The translations under genes and the position numbers were made by a program. DNA of 64,000 nucleotides from Siderastrea siderea (Eukaryota; Cnidaria; Anthozoa; Scleractinia; Rhizangiidae). Below are positions 23,700 to 36,700 of this stretch, in pieces. Positions within the stretch are counted from its first letter, which is position 1, and each line of letters starts with the position of its first letter. The DNA lies in NCBI GenBank assembly GCA_964030785.1, contig OZ034971.1, positions 14,397,679 to 14,461,678 on the forward strand, written 5' to 3'. The notes below the pieces were generated by a model. That model saw only the letters and a program-made list of their open reading frames with translations. It did not search any database and was not told the DNA's origin.

Positions 23700-24249
23700 A
23701 GTGGGTTTGCAACATCAGATGGCATGACAGGGTCCTTTTTGTAGAATCTCAGAGCAGCAACTAATTTCAAAGCACACTGAGTGATTTTCGTGGAGATGCT
23801 TTTTATTGAACATAAATATCATTAAATATATCCTGGATTTGTTACAGATCCTTGGGCACTAATTATTACAAAGGGGTGGACAAATAACTTACTGTCATTG
23901 ACAGTCTTTTGACTATAGGCCAGTATAATATTTATAACCTAAGGGTGATGGCTAATGCACCCTTTGTGCAAAAGTATTAATTTATGTAGATTTGTAACTT
24001 ATTTAATGTAATTTTGTGCAATACTGTATGTATGTAAATTAAATTAGGCCAAGATGATATGGGAGTACCCTGTCATTTTAACCATCACCCTGGCTATTTT
24101 CTTACTTTTGTCTGGCCTCGAAGATCGAAGACAACCGTGTCATTGCCTGTGTCACCAGTTCAATTTTTTATATAAAGGTTTGCCACGTTTGTCATGCATG
24201 ATGAAGCTAGACACACAGGAAATAGCCTATGTTAGCAGGCATAAACGGG

Positions 24250-24362
24250 GAAGGGTTAGGGGAGCGAGAACGGAGAAGAAAAAATGGAGGATAGGGACTG
24301 GACGACTTAGCCCCCAGTCCCCAATCCCCATTTTTTCTCCCGCGTTCTCGCTCCCCCTTTAT
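24250..24362. mobile_element. Foldback element, purine/pyrimidine arms
   Basis: 'ggggagcgagaacgg' plus 'aaaaaatgg' on the left are inverted as 'ccattttttctcccgcgttc' and 'tcgctccccc' on the right. Related segments lie at about 22640-22770 and 29487-29575. Confidence 0.6.
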
Positions 24363-25186
24363 TACAAGAAGTAGAGAAATGCACTTATGCAAGACTGGAG
24401 TTGTCAAGAGTAGGTTTTGAGGTTTTTGTTTTCTTGCATGCTTTTAAAAGTAGCATTTGATTTTGAAAACAAAATGTGCTTCCGACTAGATTTCAATCTT
24501 ATGAGCTCCAGTTTTCTCACCCCATTATATTTTTGGATCAGCTGATCGGAAAGCCAACATACGTCTCAGGCCTGATACTTAATTGTTTACTTGACAACCT
24601 TTTTAGTATCATTAACCACATAAACAAAAGCAGATAAGAGCTGATCAATTTGAAAATCATTTTTTTTTAATATCTGCATGTAGATACTAGCATATGTAAA
24701 TAATATATCAAATATATTGTGTGTACATAATAACATTAAAAAAATTTATTGGTTAGTGGCATTTAGTTTACAGAGTTTGTTCCATTTGGGTGAAGATATT
24801 TGTGGAAGTACTGAAAGAATTTCTATTTCAATCTAAAATCTTCAATAAAAAGTGGTGTTACCGCTCATGTTTTAAAGAAGCCACTTTTAAAAGAATTTCT
24901 GGGAAAACTATTATAAAATAAATAATATATACATGTATATAAATTACGAAGCCCCTGGCCTTGTCTTAATATGTATGATACAAAAGGGGTACCTTAGTGT
25001 AAAGTTAGCATACGTTGTACTAACAAATTTTCAATTTGATAGTCACAAGATGGTATTTAGAAAGAGGTTAGCCTTCACTGAAAACACTGAAAATATCTCT
25101 GGAGTGTTCATTGTGTTTTGAAGACCTCAAGATTTAACCTTAGAATCTTATCTTACAACAATTGAAATTGCTATTTCTTTCTATCT

Positions 25187-25605
25187 GTGAGCCACATGCA
25201 CTACACAAGCAAAAATGGGTTTGAGCGCTTTTGGAAAATAAAATTTTTCGACAAGTTGATGCAAAAAAAGGTGGTTGCAACAATTCAAATAAACTCAATT
25301 CAACTCAATTGGCAGTTATTTCACCTTGGTGTAAAAATTGCAATATTCTACCCCAAGCACATAGCACAGCTGCCAACCCAGTTCATTTAGGCCGAAACAT
25401 CCATGCCTTCAAGCCAGGCTTGCATCATACAACATCTTTTTGCAAATCTTGAAAATGACACATTTTCAAATTTAGCAATGGTACACCAGGCTATTGAAGA
25501 AAAACAAACACCCGTTTCGGCAATCTGCGCCCGTTGCTACAATGCAGCCGCAACAAGCCCAAGTCCATCAAACAGTTTTCACTCCCGTAGTGCATGTGGC
25601 TCTCA
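25187..25605. mobile_element. Inverted-repeat element
   Basis: GAGCCACATGCACTAC near 25190 is inverted as GTAGTGCATGTGGCTC near 25589. The interior has no convincing coding sequence. Confidence 0.55.
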
Positions 25606-25933
25606 GATAAAAAGAAATTAACAATTTAAACTCCTGTAAGTTAATCTTGAGGTCTTTCAAAACAAATTGAGAACCACATCCGTTCTGTGACTGAGAAACC
25701 CATTCATTTTCTGCAGTTACAAAGTCTTGCACATGATTGGTCAAAACACAATGAACATTTCAGAAAAAATTCAGTGTTCATGGTTTTCTTAGTTTGAGAG
25801 TTTCCAATAGTCAAATCTTGCTTCTTAAGCTAGTGAGCCATACTTTTCTTGTTTTTGTGTTGGTTGTTTTGGGTGGGCAAAAGGATGTCCACAGATTGAT
25901 GAGGCTAAAGACTTGCATGTACTTTCAATATTT

Positions 25934-28900
25934 CTATGTTGTCCAAGTGAAGAGACCATCTTTACAGTTAAGTTCTTTCAAACAGTTTCCTTTGAGCAGT
26001 TCAGCCTCCTGGTAGTGTTTCCACTGCCCATCAGAAATACTTTGCTCCAAATGAGATCCACTAGGCATAGAGCTGTCTTCTGTCTCTGTGAGCCTGTTTG
26101 GAGCATTGAAGGCCACAGATGGTTGGAGTACAGAGAAGGTGGCTTTGAAGGTTCCTTTCTGGGAAGCCTTTAGTTGCTGACACAGTTCATATACACACCC
26201 TGGCAGTAAAGGCCCAGATATCTCCAGCGTATATAACTGAGAAGAAAAAGAAACAAGGGGATTAACTCCACAAAATTTAAAAGGATGGCTTTTATGCTGG
26301 TACATTCAGGACTTTGTTGTTCCTTTTCCATTTTGCTGCAATTTTCAGGCCTCTTGCCTAAAGGATGAGCCTAAAGCCATGCCATGAAATGCAACTCCCT
26401 AAAACTAGGCACCAATATCAAAATTTGGGTTCCCTGGGCTGCTAAGCCCATTGGGCAACATTCTGACCAGCATTATGGAAGGCGCCTCCTTTTGTTACTG
26501 TGCATACATTCTGCTCATCTCGGGTCTGGTCTGAGATATTCAGGTTTCTTAGAGGGAATTTGCCCACTAATACAACAGTATTTTTGTACAGTTTATGACT
26601 GTGGAAAAAGCAGATCTTAGCACTGATTATCAGAATCCAAAAAGAAAATTGGGGGTAACCACATATTTTTCAGGGGCAATAATTATCACTGAAATTATCA
26701 ATTATTAATTATTGAGCTTAAATTTGAAAAGAAAATGCCATACATTATAAGCTTTTTTATAATTATGGTTGCTTAATTACCTCTGAAAATATGTGGTTAC
26801 CCAAGTTCCAATAACCCTTGCTAAGTTCTGCTTTTCCCCATAGTCATAACCTTTGCAAAAATAACTCTGTTCATGTACAGGATGCATCGTCCTTAATAAC
26901 AAATGAGACCAGTGAAAACAGGATACTTAGCTCTCAGGTTCATTCTGGATTTGATTTTGGTACAAGCGTACTTTTGGTGTACTTCTACCATGTTACCACA
27001 GTCTTATAGGTAGAGTTCCTTGTAACTGCAGGTCCTAAATGATTTGGCTGGTAAGTAGTTCAGAGCATTCACTATCAAAGCCTGCCTAATTCAGCTGGTT
27101 ACAAAGGGTAAAAAAAACATTCGGACTTGGGACTATCTACCTGAGACATTCCCTTAGCTTGTTGGTGTTTCAGTATCCCCTGATTCACTCTCAAACTCTT
27201 CAAGGTAGCACCATCAAATGCAACAGGAGCCAGCAGTGTTGGCGGCACTTGTGCTAGTGGCCCTGTATTGGCAACCAGGCTTTTACAGTTTAGTAGGAAG
27301 TTAAACAGAGCATGTGTGTCAGCTCCTTTCACTAGCACAGTGGAAGTTGGTTGTTGATCAATGGTTCTAAGGTTATTAATCTGATGTGGTGTGATTGTCT
27401 TTGGGTTTAGCAGTGGAAACTGTTCTTTGTCAAGTCCCATGCTTTCTAACCACTCCCGTTTGTCACTATACTCATCATCAGAGTCCTCCCCAGGTTCTAC
27501 TTCCTCCTCGTCATCAGAGTTGTCATCCTGAGATTCAGTTCCAGGTTCCTTTCTTTTGCCTTCCAAATGTGGCATAGTAAAGCTGATTCCTGCAATAAAA
27601 AATAATAATAATAAAATAACTTCCTACCTGTAACCACATAGAGCATTTCTGTGAATGATTATCCATGAGAAGATAAAGCTGCAGCTCCAGATATTACTTG
27701 CAGCCTTGTACAAATTGAAGTAATGATTGCACTATTATATTAAGTAAAATTGTTTTTAAATTTTTACTAGCATTGATTGGTCTTTGGGCAAGCCTGAATA
27801 AGTACATACAGGGACTACAGGACAACTTACTTAAATTGTTTACCTTAAGAAAAGGGGGTGTTCTACATTGTTTGCATGCAATGTAGGTTGTAGAATAAAC
27901 TTCAAAGAACTACTTGATTTTCAGATGGTCCAAGGTTGAATAGCATGCAATATAGCATTCAGATGCTGTTGCATGCTAAAGCTAGAGGTTGAAAAGAAAC
28001 TGGACAACCCAAAAGAATCCGAGAATCGATCGGATTACCCATCTGAGAATTACGGTTCACGTTTTTTAGGGTCACCCTCTCTCCCTGAAATACCCCCATG
28101 TAAACAAGCCTGTAAAGCAGCGTTTTACCTTCATTCCGCAAGGCATCACGAAAGCCTTTGGTGGTAGGGGTGATGATCACTTGCACGGATTTCTCTCTAT
28201 TCAGACCTGCAGCTTGGAAAAGCATAGTGTTTTGATTTGCTACTAAATAAAAATAAGGACAAAATCCAACTCGCATAAGATTGAAAACAGAACGAAAACT
28301 TGAAACCCAGTCACGCTGAAGGCATCCAGCCACTTCCTCCGAGATTTGAAGATCTCTTTTTGAATTAACTCTGCCATCGACAGTTTGTCGTGGAAATAAC
28401 TCGAGCCAAGGTAATGAAGGATGCATCCATACTTTTGTAAAGGAACAGAAAGACGAAGGATAACCGTTCAAAGATTTTTCAAGCACGCCGTTAGCGTTAG
28501 CCGAATTGATTTCCTTTGTTTGGCAACGAACAAAACTCGAGAGCCCTTCGCCTTCGTCCAAGGTTTTCAGTGTCCCACACCAATTAAACGATGTTGGAGA
28601 TGTAAACCTAATCTTGGATTTTAAACTCCAGTCTAAGGGAAACGTTTCTGAGCCCCTGACCTCGTCTATCGCGGTTCCAACATCTTCGCCTCTTTCAGAA
28701 TCGAAGGTTTCCTTTTTGCTTTCAATTTGTAGACATCTTTGTACCTCGTTTTCTGTTTGAAGCCTCTTTGCGGAAGCATTTTCGAGATTTTCGTCCAAAC
28801 CATCCAGAGCACTAAAAAGCCTGCATTCTGACGTTTTGGCCTCTGAAGCAAGGTTGGGCTTTTTTCTTGGAGAACACCGAAAAGGATTCTTTCGTTTCAT

Positions 28901-29065
28901 CGCTTGTCGGCGGTCATCTTGAACTGGGCCGTTGATAGGTTTGAGCGCGTTTGAATTCGGTAAAGAAGGGCTTTGTATGGACTTTTTCTTCTTAATTTTC
29001 AATTTTATAACACTGGAAGGTCTTGCGACTTGAACGCGTCCAGTTTGGGGGGCATTTTGTGCCAT
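25934..29065 (-). CDS. DONSON: DONSON, replication-fork stabilising / CMG-loading factor
   Basis: A nuclear replisome-associated protein needed for origin firing and fork stability in animals. The three coding exons are 28129-29065, 27141-27589 and 25934-26236, joined in phases 1 and 0 to give 562 residues (human 566). The N-terminus has a basic block (residues 20-30, IKLKIKKKK) and a second KR-rich region, probably nuclear targeting. Conserved blocks recognised are FPLDWSLKSKIRFTSP, MHPSLPWLELFPR, CPYFYLVANQNTMLFQAAGL and ITPTTKGFRDALRNEG, then an acidic stretch (about residues 330-350), TSTVLVKGADTHALFNFLL, CKSLVA and PPTLLAPVAFDGATLK, and in exon 3 LEISGPLLPG. The C-terminus ends ...CLKELNCKDGLFTW, in line with the human ending but less similar. 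Intron 2 contains the second copy of a MITE (26590-26895). Confidence 0.95.
26590..26895 (+). mobile_element. Inverted-repeat MITE, copy 2
   Basis: It matches 21371-21672 along its length ('cagtttatgactgtggaaaa', 'agcagatcttagcactg', 'gagcttaaatttgaaaa', 'aaatgccatacatt', 'tatgtggttaccca', 'ataacccttgctaagttctg') and lies inside DONSON intron 2, on the opposite strand to the gene. Confidence 0.75.
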
Positions 29066-29190
29066 TTTTCAGCGATTTTAGTGGATACACAAATGAAACC
29101 ACACAAATTAACCGGTGCTCTAGTCAACAAACGGATAACTTGAATAAATTTAATTTATAAATTCCGCGCCAAACCTGACGTCACTACTCT
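29066..29190 (-). promoter_or_regulatory. DONSON promoter with E2F-like site and CRE
   Basis: On the minus strand TTTGGCGCGGAA (29162-29173) matches the E2F/DP consensus TTTSSCGC. TGACGTCA (29176-29183) is a perfect CREB/ATF palindrome. Both lie 97-118 bp upstream of the start codon. E2F control would suit an S-phase gene (inference). Confidence 0.6.
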
Positions 29191-30783
29191 AGTGCCCAAG
29201 CCTACTCCAACGGGGCCTGTTCAACATACACGGTGTGCACAAGGTCTGTTCATTATTTTGCTTCCTTTTTGGACAAACAAACGATTTTTGGAGGGGATGG
29301 GAAGGGGGATCAAAAAAAAAAAGAACAAAATTCTCACTTCTCTTTGATAAAAAAGTCAAAAAGTGCTCCGGGGTGTTGGCAGGAGACAGCAGGGCATGGG
29401 CTCCTGCAGTTGCCGTAATCAGGAAAGGGCAGCTTCGCGGTGATGAGGATGAGGGGGCGGCCTCAAAAAGGCAATTCATATGAGCGTAGCGAACAAGGGA
29501 AAGGGAAAGGGGAGAGGTGAGGAGAAGGAATGTGATCTTCCCCTTTCTCTTTCTCCTCCCCTAGCCCATCCCCCCCCCCCCCTTTCATTGCCAACCTTTC
29601 TTCCTGCTGCACTACTTTTCTGGACAGAACCCAGATGGAAGGTCTTGTGACATTGTGTTAGGTAAATTAGTGGAGCACTAAATCTTGCTTCAAGGCCTGA
29701 TTTTCAGTGCCCTTTGTTATAAAGCAAAACAAATTAGATTCTGATTGCAGGTTAAATAAATACTGTCCAAGGCAGAGTTGGGTATAGGTGTTTGGACCAC
29801 ACCCAACTCCCCACCCCAACTTTACGCTCTCTTCAGCTCAACAAATCTTGGCAAGAAGGCAACAAATCTTGGCACAAATCTAAGAAGGCCATGTTTGATT
29901 ATTTTAAGGACACCCACAAACATTTAGATCACTTTACCTTTTAGTTAAATTCTTTTTATATCAATTTCGTCATTTTTAGAGTAATGTTTACCTAGTTTTT
30001 ACATTATAGCATATTTTAAACTAAATTTTGTAATTTTAGATTCATAGATTTTTACCTTTATTTTTAGTTCTTAATTGTATTATATATTAGAGGGCCACTG
30101 GTTTTTCAGTTTTTTACTGTTACGTGTTTACCCTCTTTAAATAAAGTTGATTATTATTATTATTATTATCTCCAAAGGCTACGGTTTGATCTGAATTATC
30201 TGACAATCTAAACTAACTGCAGAGGAGAGATCTCTGAGTTTAGCATGTCATAAATAACGGCAGAACTCAAAATCAGCTGAACAAAATAATTACTTTATTT
30301 TTCATATAAAATACTTTCATCAAATAAATCTGTACATAACTTTGTATTTGATATACAACTATCAGTAGAAGACTTTTAATGTAATTACTGAACACAGTAA
30401 ATAATACAAAATTACAAAGCAGGTTGTGACATTAGTGACAACGTAGAAATGAGTATATTATGGGCTCCTGGTATTTATTGCACCCAAATATTTTAATTTT
30501 TAAATTGTTAACTTCCATGTAAAATTTTATACTTACTATAATCTTGTGTTAAACTTTATTATATGGAATGATTAAACACTTTGCCAAATGGAACAACAAT
30601 GTCTCACATATTTTTAACAATAAAGAGTAATCTTTTAAGCAGAAACAGGAAAACATTTATTGGGGGAGGGGATTCTCTCCCAACACCAGACCCTCAACGA
30701 GGGAAGTGTTGGTGCAATATTGATGTCAGTGTTAATAATTTAACAAGCTTTATACAGTTAATAACTGACATCGTAATTACCCT
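29191..30783. other. Intergenic region with repeat debris
   Basis: A purine/pyrimidine foldback lies at 29487-29590. A retroelement-like 3' end (about 30,060-30,170) finishes in a (TTA)n run at 30152-30169. TTTATT at 30555-30560 is a possible minus-strand poly(A) signal for the next gene. No coding exon is seen. Confidence 0.45.
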
Positions 30784-33700
30784 CTATGGAGATACCACTA
30801 TAACTGTTTTTTTGGGCTTGACTGGTTTAGGTGTGGCCTTTTTGTCAGCTGCCTTCACCTTTGGACTAGTCTCTTTCTCTTTGTCTTTCTCAGCTAACTT
30901 GGCTATTCTTCTTTCTTGAATTTTCTACAAGATTTCAAGGCAAAGAGGACAGTTATTGTTGATATAATAAATTATTACATTTACCTGAGATTTTAAGAAC
31001 ATCCCCTGTTCTCCAGGGGCTCCAAATACTCTTTTCCCCTCAACAAGAAATTCATTTTACCAGCAACTAAAGGAACATTTTTTACTTACATAACTTGCTA
31101 CACCATACTGGGCCACTACAGATGCATACAGTTGGACGCTTAATTTCAAAATAATATTACTCAATGTATATACTTTACGTTCAGTTAATGTATTTCCTCT
31201 ATTTAGCCCCCATCTCACTTTATTAAGCCCCTTCCCCTTCCTATATTTATAAGCCAGCCCAATTCAGGAATAAAAATGTAAATAACCCTTCCTCTAATGA
31301 GTCATCCCCTCATTTCACCATCAAATAATTAGTAAATTCACAGTTTTGATGTTGACTAACACTTTGACTGCTGATTTTCTCTTATCAGTTTCTTTGACAA
31401 TAGGCCTTGAACTCCAAAATGCCTTTACCCTACTTTCTAAAGCAAGACCTAGTGCACAGCCTTTCTTATGAAAATAAATTCTACTTCACATGCAAATAAA
31501 ATTCAATTTCCTATGAAAGGCCCATGCAGTAGGCCTCAGGTTGATAAAGAAAGCTTCAGAGAGTTTGGAAATGGCCTAGCTAGCTATTGATTGTTCAATG
31601 GATTTAATGAGGGATTTAAACATGTAGTCATTTGTCAATACATGTATGAATCATTAGAAATAACTCACCGCCCGGTATTTAGAGATGACAATGTCCTTTA
31701 TTTGAAGTGGATTCAGTGGGCCTTGCACACTACTTTCACGTCGAATAAACACCTTCAATTTAAAAACAGAAAGGACCCTTTTGTTTCAAATATCTAATAT
31801 AAGTAACCAAAACACTGTTTTCACATTAACATTGACATCTTAATTCCAATGAAACCGTGTTTAATAAAAATTTACAGTTTCCCAACCATATGTTACCTAC
31901 ATATAGCAAAAGCTAATCAAGGTAGTTATTGAAACAAATATGGCACATACAAATGGTTAACGGCTTCTGTAAAATTTGATTGGATCAAAGTAAAAATACC
32001 TCAGTGAAAGCTTACTAAAAAACTATCACATGTGAAGAGATTGGCTGAAAAATTGGTTACAAAATCTAATGGCCACATATTCTCAACCAAGCAGAAGTAA
32101 AAGGAAAACCAATTGTTATTTGCTTTTGTATTTGCTTTGAGTTTTGATCGGTTCATTGTGTTGTTTGCATCTTTTGCGATTGACCAAATTGATTACTTTG
32201 GGTTAAATTCTATGACACTTAATAGAAAACACCTCTATATAATTATTTAATTTAACTGTGTTCATCATAGTTAAGTACTGTGCAAGCTGGCAGTCAGGTG
32301 TCACTTATATCCTAATGAGGATACAGCTGTATAAACAAAAAAAGGGGGAAGGGTGGGGGAGTTAAGGATAGTAATCACTGAGAGTGGGAGAGCATGGCAG
32401 ACCAACAAGAAAGGTCTAAATTTTAAATGCACTGAAAGAAATATGCTTAATACTAGCATCAAAAGGTAATTTAATTAAGCTTGATTCAATTTTCAGCCAA
32501 TAGTTAATTTCTGTGCACCAGGAAACCAGATAGTAAGAAAAGTAACCTACAGTTATTAACCAAAAAAAGTCAAATTACACAATCATAATCAAGAGAGACT
32601 TGCTGACGCACTATAATTATTTAAAGACAAACTTAAAAAACCTCGACGTTTTGTCATTCAAATTGATACTATTGATACTATTTCAAGTCTTGTGCTTCTA
32701 GGACTGGGCCCATTTGTTGTGGTTGTTGTTGCTTAAATGTCCCCAGCTGTCTCCCTAACTCACTCATCCCCAGTGGAGACAAGCAGGGAGGAGACTTGCG
32801 CAGGGATTGACGGGAAGGAAGAAAGGTGAGAGACTTTATTTGCTTTCTCTTTCGCTTTCCTCCTTCCCATCACTCCCCATGTGTTGACTTGTTCACTGCG
32901 GATGAGAAAGTAAGAGAGATGACTGGGGACAAGTCAGTTGTTGTTGTGCTTTTTTTTTGGGGGGGGGGGCATGAATCAACAGGTGCAAAGACAGATTCTG
33001 CTGTAGGTTAGCTACGACCTTGATGGCTAATGGAACTTGTCGTGGACAGGTATAGGAACCTTCACCAAAAATCATTCTTTGACAAATACAAATCAACAGC
33101 AAGACAGCTTTGTCTTTACCTTGTGTTTGCCGGTTTCATACAATTCCTCCTTATCTCCAGCTTTGACAGCTATCTCTATGACAAAGACATCAGTCACATA
33201 TGTGTATCGACCTTCTCTTCTTTCAAACGGTGTTTGTTTATAAATCACTGGAATAAAGTTCACCCTGAAGAAAAGAGGTTGAAGATTAAAGATTTGACTT
33301 CATTATTAATAATAATTATAATAACTTTAATTACAAGTCAAAGTACATAGTGGCAGTGCTAATTGGAAACGCTGCGAGAGAGAGAAAGTAACATGGCAAA
33401 TGGAACACAAACATTGGCTTACCAGTTGGCTATTTACAAGCCAACAGGATTTGAACATGGGACTGCCGTGAAACAAATACAAGTGGTCAGAGAAGGAGAC
33501 TTGAACCCAGGACCTCCGGATTACAAGTCCAGCGCCCTAACCACTCGGTTACACCGCCTCCCTAATAAACATCATTTTGACCTACTATATCTTGCTACTC
33601 CTTTCAGACACAAACTTAAAATCCTTACTGGCTGAAAGCAGTTGCCCAATTGAAGGGCTGCAGGAAAGAATATCCCAAGTGCCTTTTTTTCCACATTTTC

Positions 33701-36700
33701 ACCACAAATATTAAATTATTGCCTTTTGGCAATGAAAATATGTTTATTCTTGACATTGCTTGCTTGAGGTTAATTATTAAAACTTCTAATTATCCATTTG
33801 GCCACCCAAAAATCAATTAATAATAAAAACTAAAATTATTTTAATTTATTTTTGCCTGGAGAAGTCAGTTTTAAAAGTAGGATCTTTTTGTTTTTGCACT
33901 TGAAAATTGTCCAATCATCTCACTGCAACTGAAAAAGACTATTGCAATGGTCAAAACATGTTTTGTACAAAAATCCAATGTGTAATTTTGTCTTAAAATG
34001 ATCTGTAAGTCCCTTTAATATTGATTAATATTGATTAATATTGATGCAGTTTTTCTCTTTGACAATACTCCTATTTAGGGGGGTAGGGATGGTACAGTGT
34101 TGAGAGCACCTGCTCCCACCAGAGTTGACACCATGTGGGTTAGTTTGTTAAACTACTGGTTCCCATCTTTGATCTGATGGCTTGTCTCTAGGTTCTTCAG
34201 TTTTCTTCCCTGCTCAAAAAGCAACATTTCCCCTTTGCGTTCAGAGAGGGACCCCAATGTGAGAAGTTGGAAATACATAAAATGCCTTAATTTGCCAAAC
34301 ATTTCTGGGGGAAATGCAGAGCCCGATTCACACCACTTGAAAAGCCCATCTCCCAGCCTCTTTTATGTAAACCTTGTCATCCACCCATGGTGTTAAATCA
34401 AAACTGTCTAGATAAGTGCGCACCTGACAATCTGCCATCCATCTATGAATTTTGTCCACTGAACCTACCTATAAATAGTTGCAGGAACTTTTGGCAAAAA
34501 ATCTGCAAATTCTCTCTCAACAGTGTCAATGATCCTCCTTCTCATTCTATCATTGCACCGAATGCCACGTACCTTTCCTAGTAGAGAGATAATATTCAAG
34601 CATTCACAAACAGCCTGGCATAATTAATTGATGAAAATTGATCATCGGAATGGATATTAATCGATGAAATTAGTTAATTAATATTGATTAATATCGGTAA
34701 TCAATGATCAATCAATAATCACACCAAACTGTTCTCTTAATTAGATCAACTATCATCGATTTCCATTGATTATCATTGATTGTCATTGATTATTATTGAT
34801 TACCATCAATTTAATTGACTCGCATTGCATTCTGTCAAAGGCAAAATTTCTCCCCGTTAGCCATCATTAATTTGATTTTGTCCTCGCATGGTAGTTGTCA
34901 TAATAATCAGATAGGAGTGCCTATCTGCTAATTTTTATAAGCATGAACTTCTCAAGTGGGATAAAAAACAAGCTGGCAAATGCTTTTATAAGTGACATAA
35001 CATAACATTGAACCCTTATAACATTGAGCCCTTTATAACATTGAACAGAGGTCAGGAGCAATCATTACAAGCTAAAACACAGCTTTCATTTATGGTCAAT
35101 TATTGCTGTTATTGACATTATCAAGATGATGATCATGATGCATGTGCCACAATAAGAAATAAATTTTATGGGCACCACATGTTAGATACGTATCAAGAGT
35201 TTCAAAGTTTGTATTTGACTCCTGGGTCCAAACCATTTACAATGGACACTTATCACCACTGAGTTTTAAACTAAGGCAGCTTACCGGTAAGTTAACTTTG
35301 CACTATCAAGAAGTGTATTTCAGAAAATGGCATATTTTGTACTTAGTCTAGCACCAGTTGTTGGAACATAGTCCATTTTACTCTTTAAAAAACAACTCAC
35401 CATTATCCAATATTCCAGCCATCAAAACACCACCATCAGAATTAAGGAATGCACTGCCATATTTTCTTATGTGCTGTAGGAAAGCCATAAACAAAAAACC
35501 TTTAGAGCGAAGATCAGAAAGCATGTAAAAATTTCAAGCCTTGACAGAATATATAATTGTTAAGTCAACAGTAAAATAAGAAAAACATGTACCTCAGGCA
35601 GGATACTAATGGGATAATTTCCACCACCAGTTTTAAATTCATGATGGCGACTTTCTGTCACTGGTATGACACTGTCATACACATAATAGGAATTTTGCCT
35701 GAAAAGATTGAAAAAGAAATGCATTTAAAATGCACTATCGTGATACAGGTAGTAAGCACTGTCTTAGCTTGGGTGTTGCCCAATTAAGTGTAGTGACTCC
35801 AAGTGAAGAGCTTATAAGTGCATAATCAACTGAACAATTTAATGCTGTAAAATGCCCACTGATTATAAGCTAATTGGGTGTGTACAAGTTCGTAAGGGGT
35901 TTTGGGTAGGCTTATATATCTATATAATATATAGGGGCCTTTAATCAAGATGGCTTACAACTGGCATTTTTTGGTATATTTTTTGTGACTGTTTCTTTGC
36001 ATGTCTCCATTTCTTGGCTGGTTTGGCCTCTGTTTTTGAGAAATTGACCTTGAATGCACTTTTCACAGGTTAGAAACTGTCAAGCACACTGGTAGTTAGG
36101 GTAGCATGAATTTTATAAGAAAACACGCAGAAGCCAAACCAGGTCAAATGTCATGTGCCAGTTTTTATTCAGAAGGGCACATTTCAATTTCTGGCTTAAA
36201 GGTTGTCAATTAATAATTGTAATTAATTATAATATTATATGTTTGCTGACATACAAGCCATGTTGCTATTTTTAATTTTCTTGTTTCTTAAATTGTAATT
36301 AACTCATTTACATCATTAACCAAATTATAAAGTAATACACAAAGAGAAAAGCAGCATTGCAAGACAAAGTTTACATTCATTGATTGGTATACATTACATG
36401 CTTGCCCCATAATATGCACAGCCAATTTAATTTGTTGTTTGATTTGGCAATCCTACATTCAAGTTGATAATTTAATCAGTTCTTGATACACATATGTTAG
36501 CATAAAACAACATGGTAACATACAGGTAATCACAAGTCCCTAACTTACCTCCATTCTAATGTAGATTTCTTCACACTGAAAGGTTCCAAGGGTGTCATAA
36601 TGTACCTCGCTGATCGAAGTGGACCAGCTGGTGTTGTAAATAAAGATGACTTTACTTCCTGAGTGTATGTTCTAGTTGTCAGTGCCTTTACTGCAACTGC

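Larger units (their letters stand above)
23700..25933. other. Convergent intergenic region between CCDC148 and DONSON
   Basis: It holds the 3' UTR of CCDC148 and, on the other strand, that of DONSON. AATAAA at 24844 is one candidate cleavage signal for CCDC148. Beyond the foldbacks at 24250-24362 and 25187-25605, I see only AT-rich sequence. Confidence 0.4.

Noticed and set aside
25934..26305. 123-codon minus-strand frame as its own gene
   Set aside because: Its first part lies upstream of the splice acceptor at 26237; the rest is DONSON exon 3.
33490..33562. Functional tRNA gene on the minus strand
   Set aside because: The anticodon arm and boxes are good, but the acceptor stem does not pair and a SINE body with an AT-rich tail follows.
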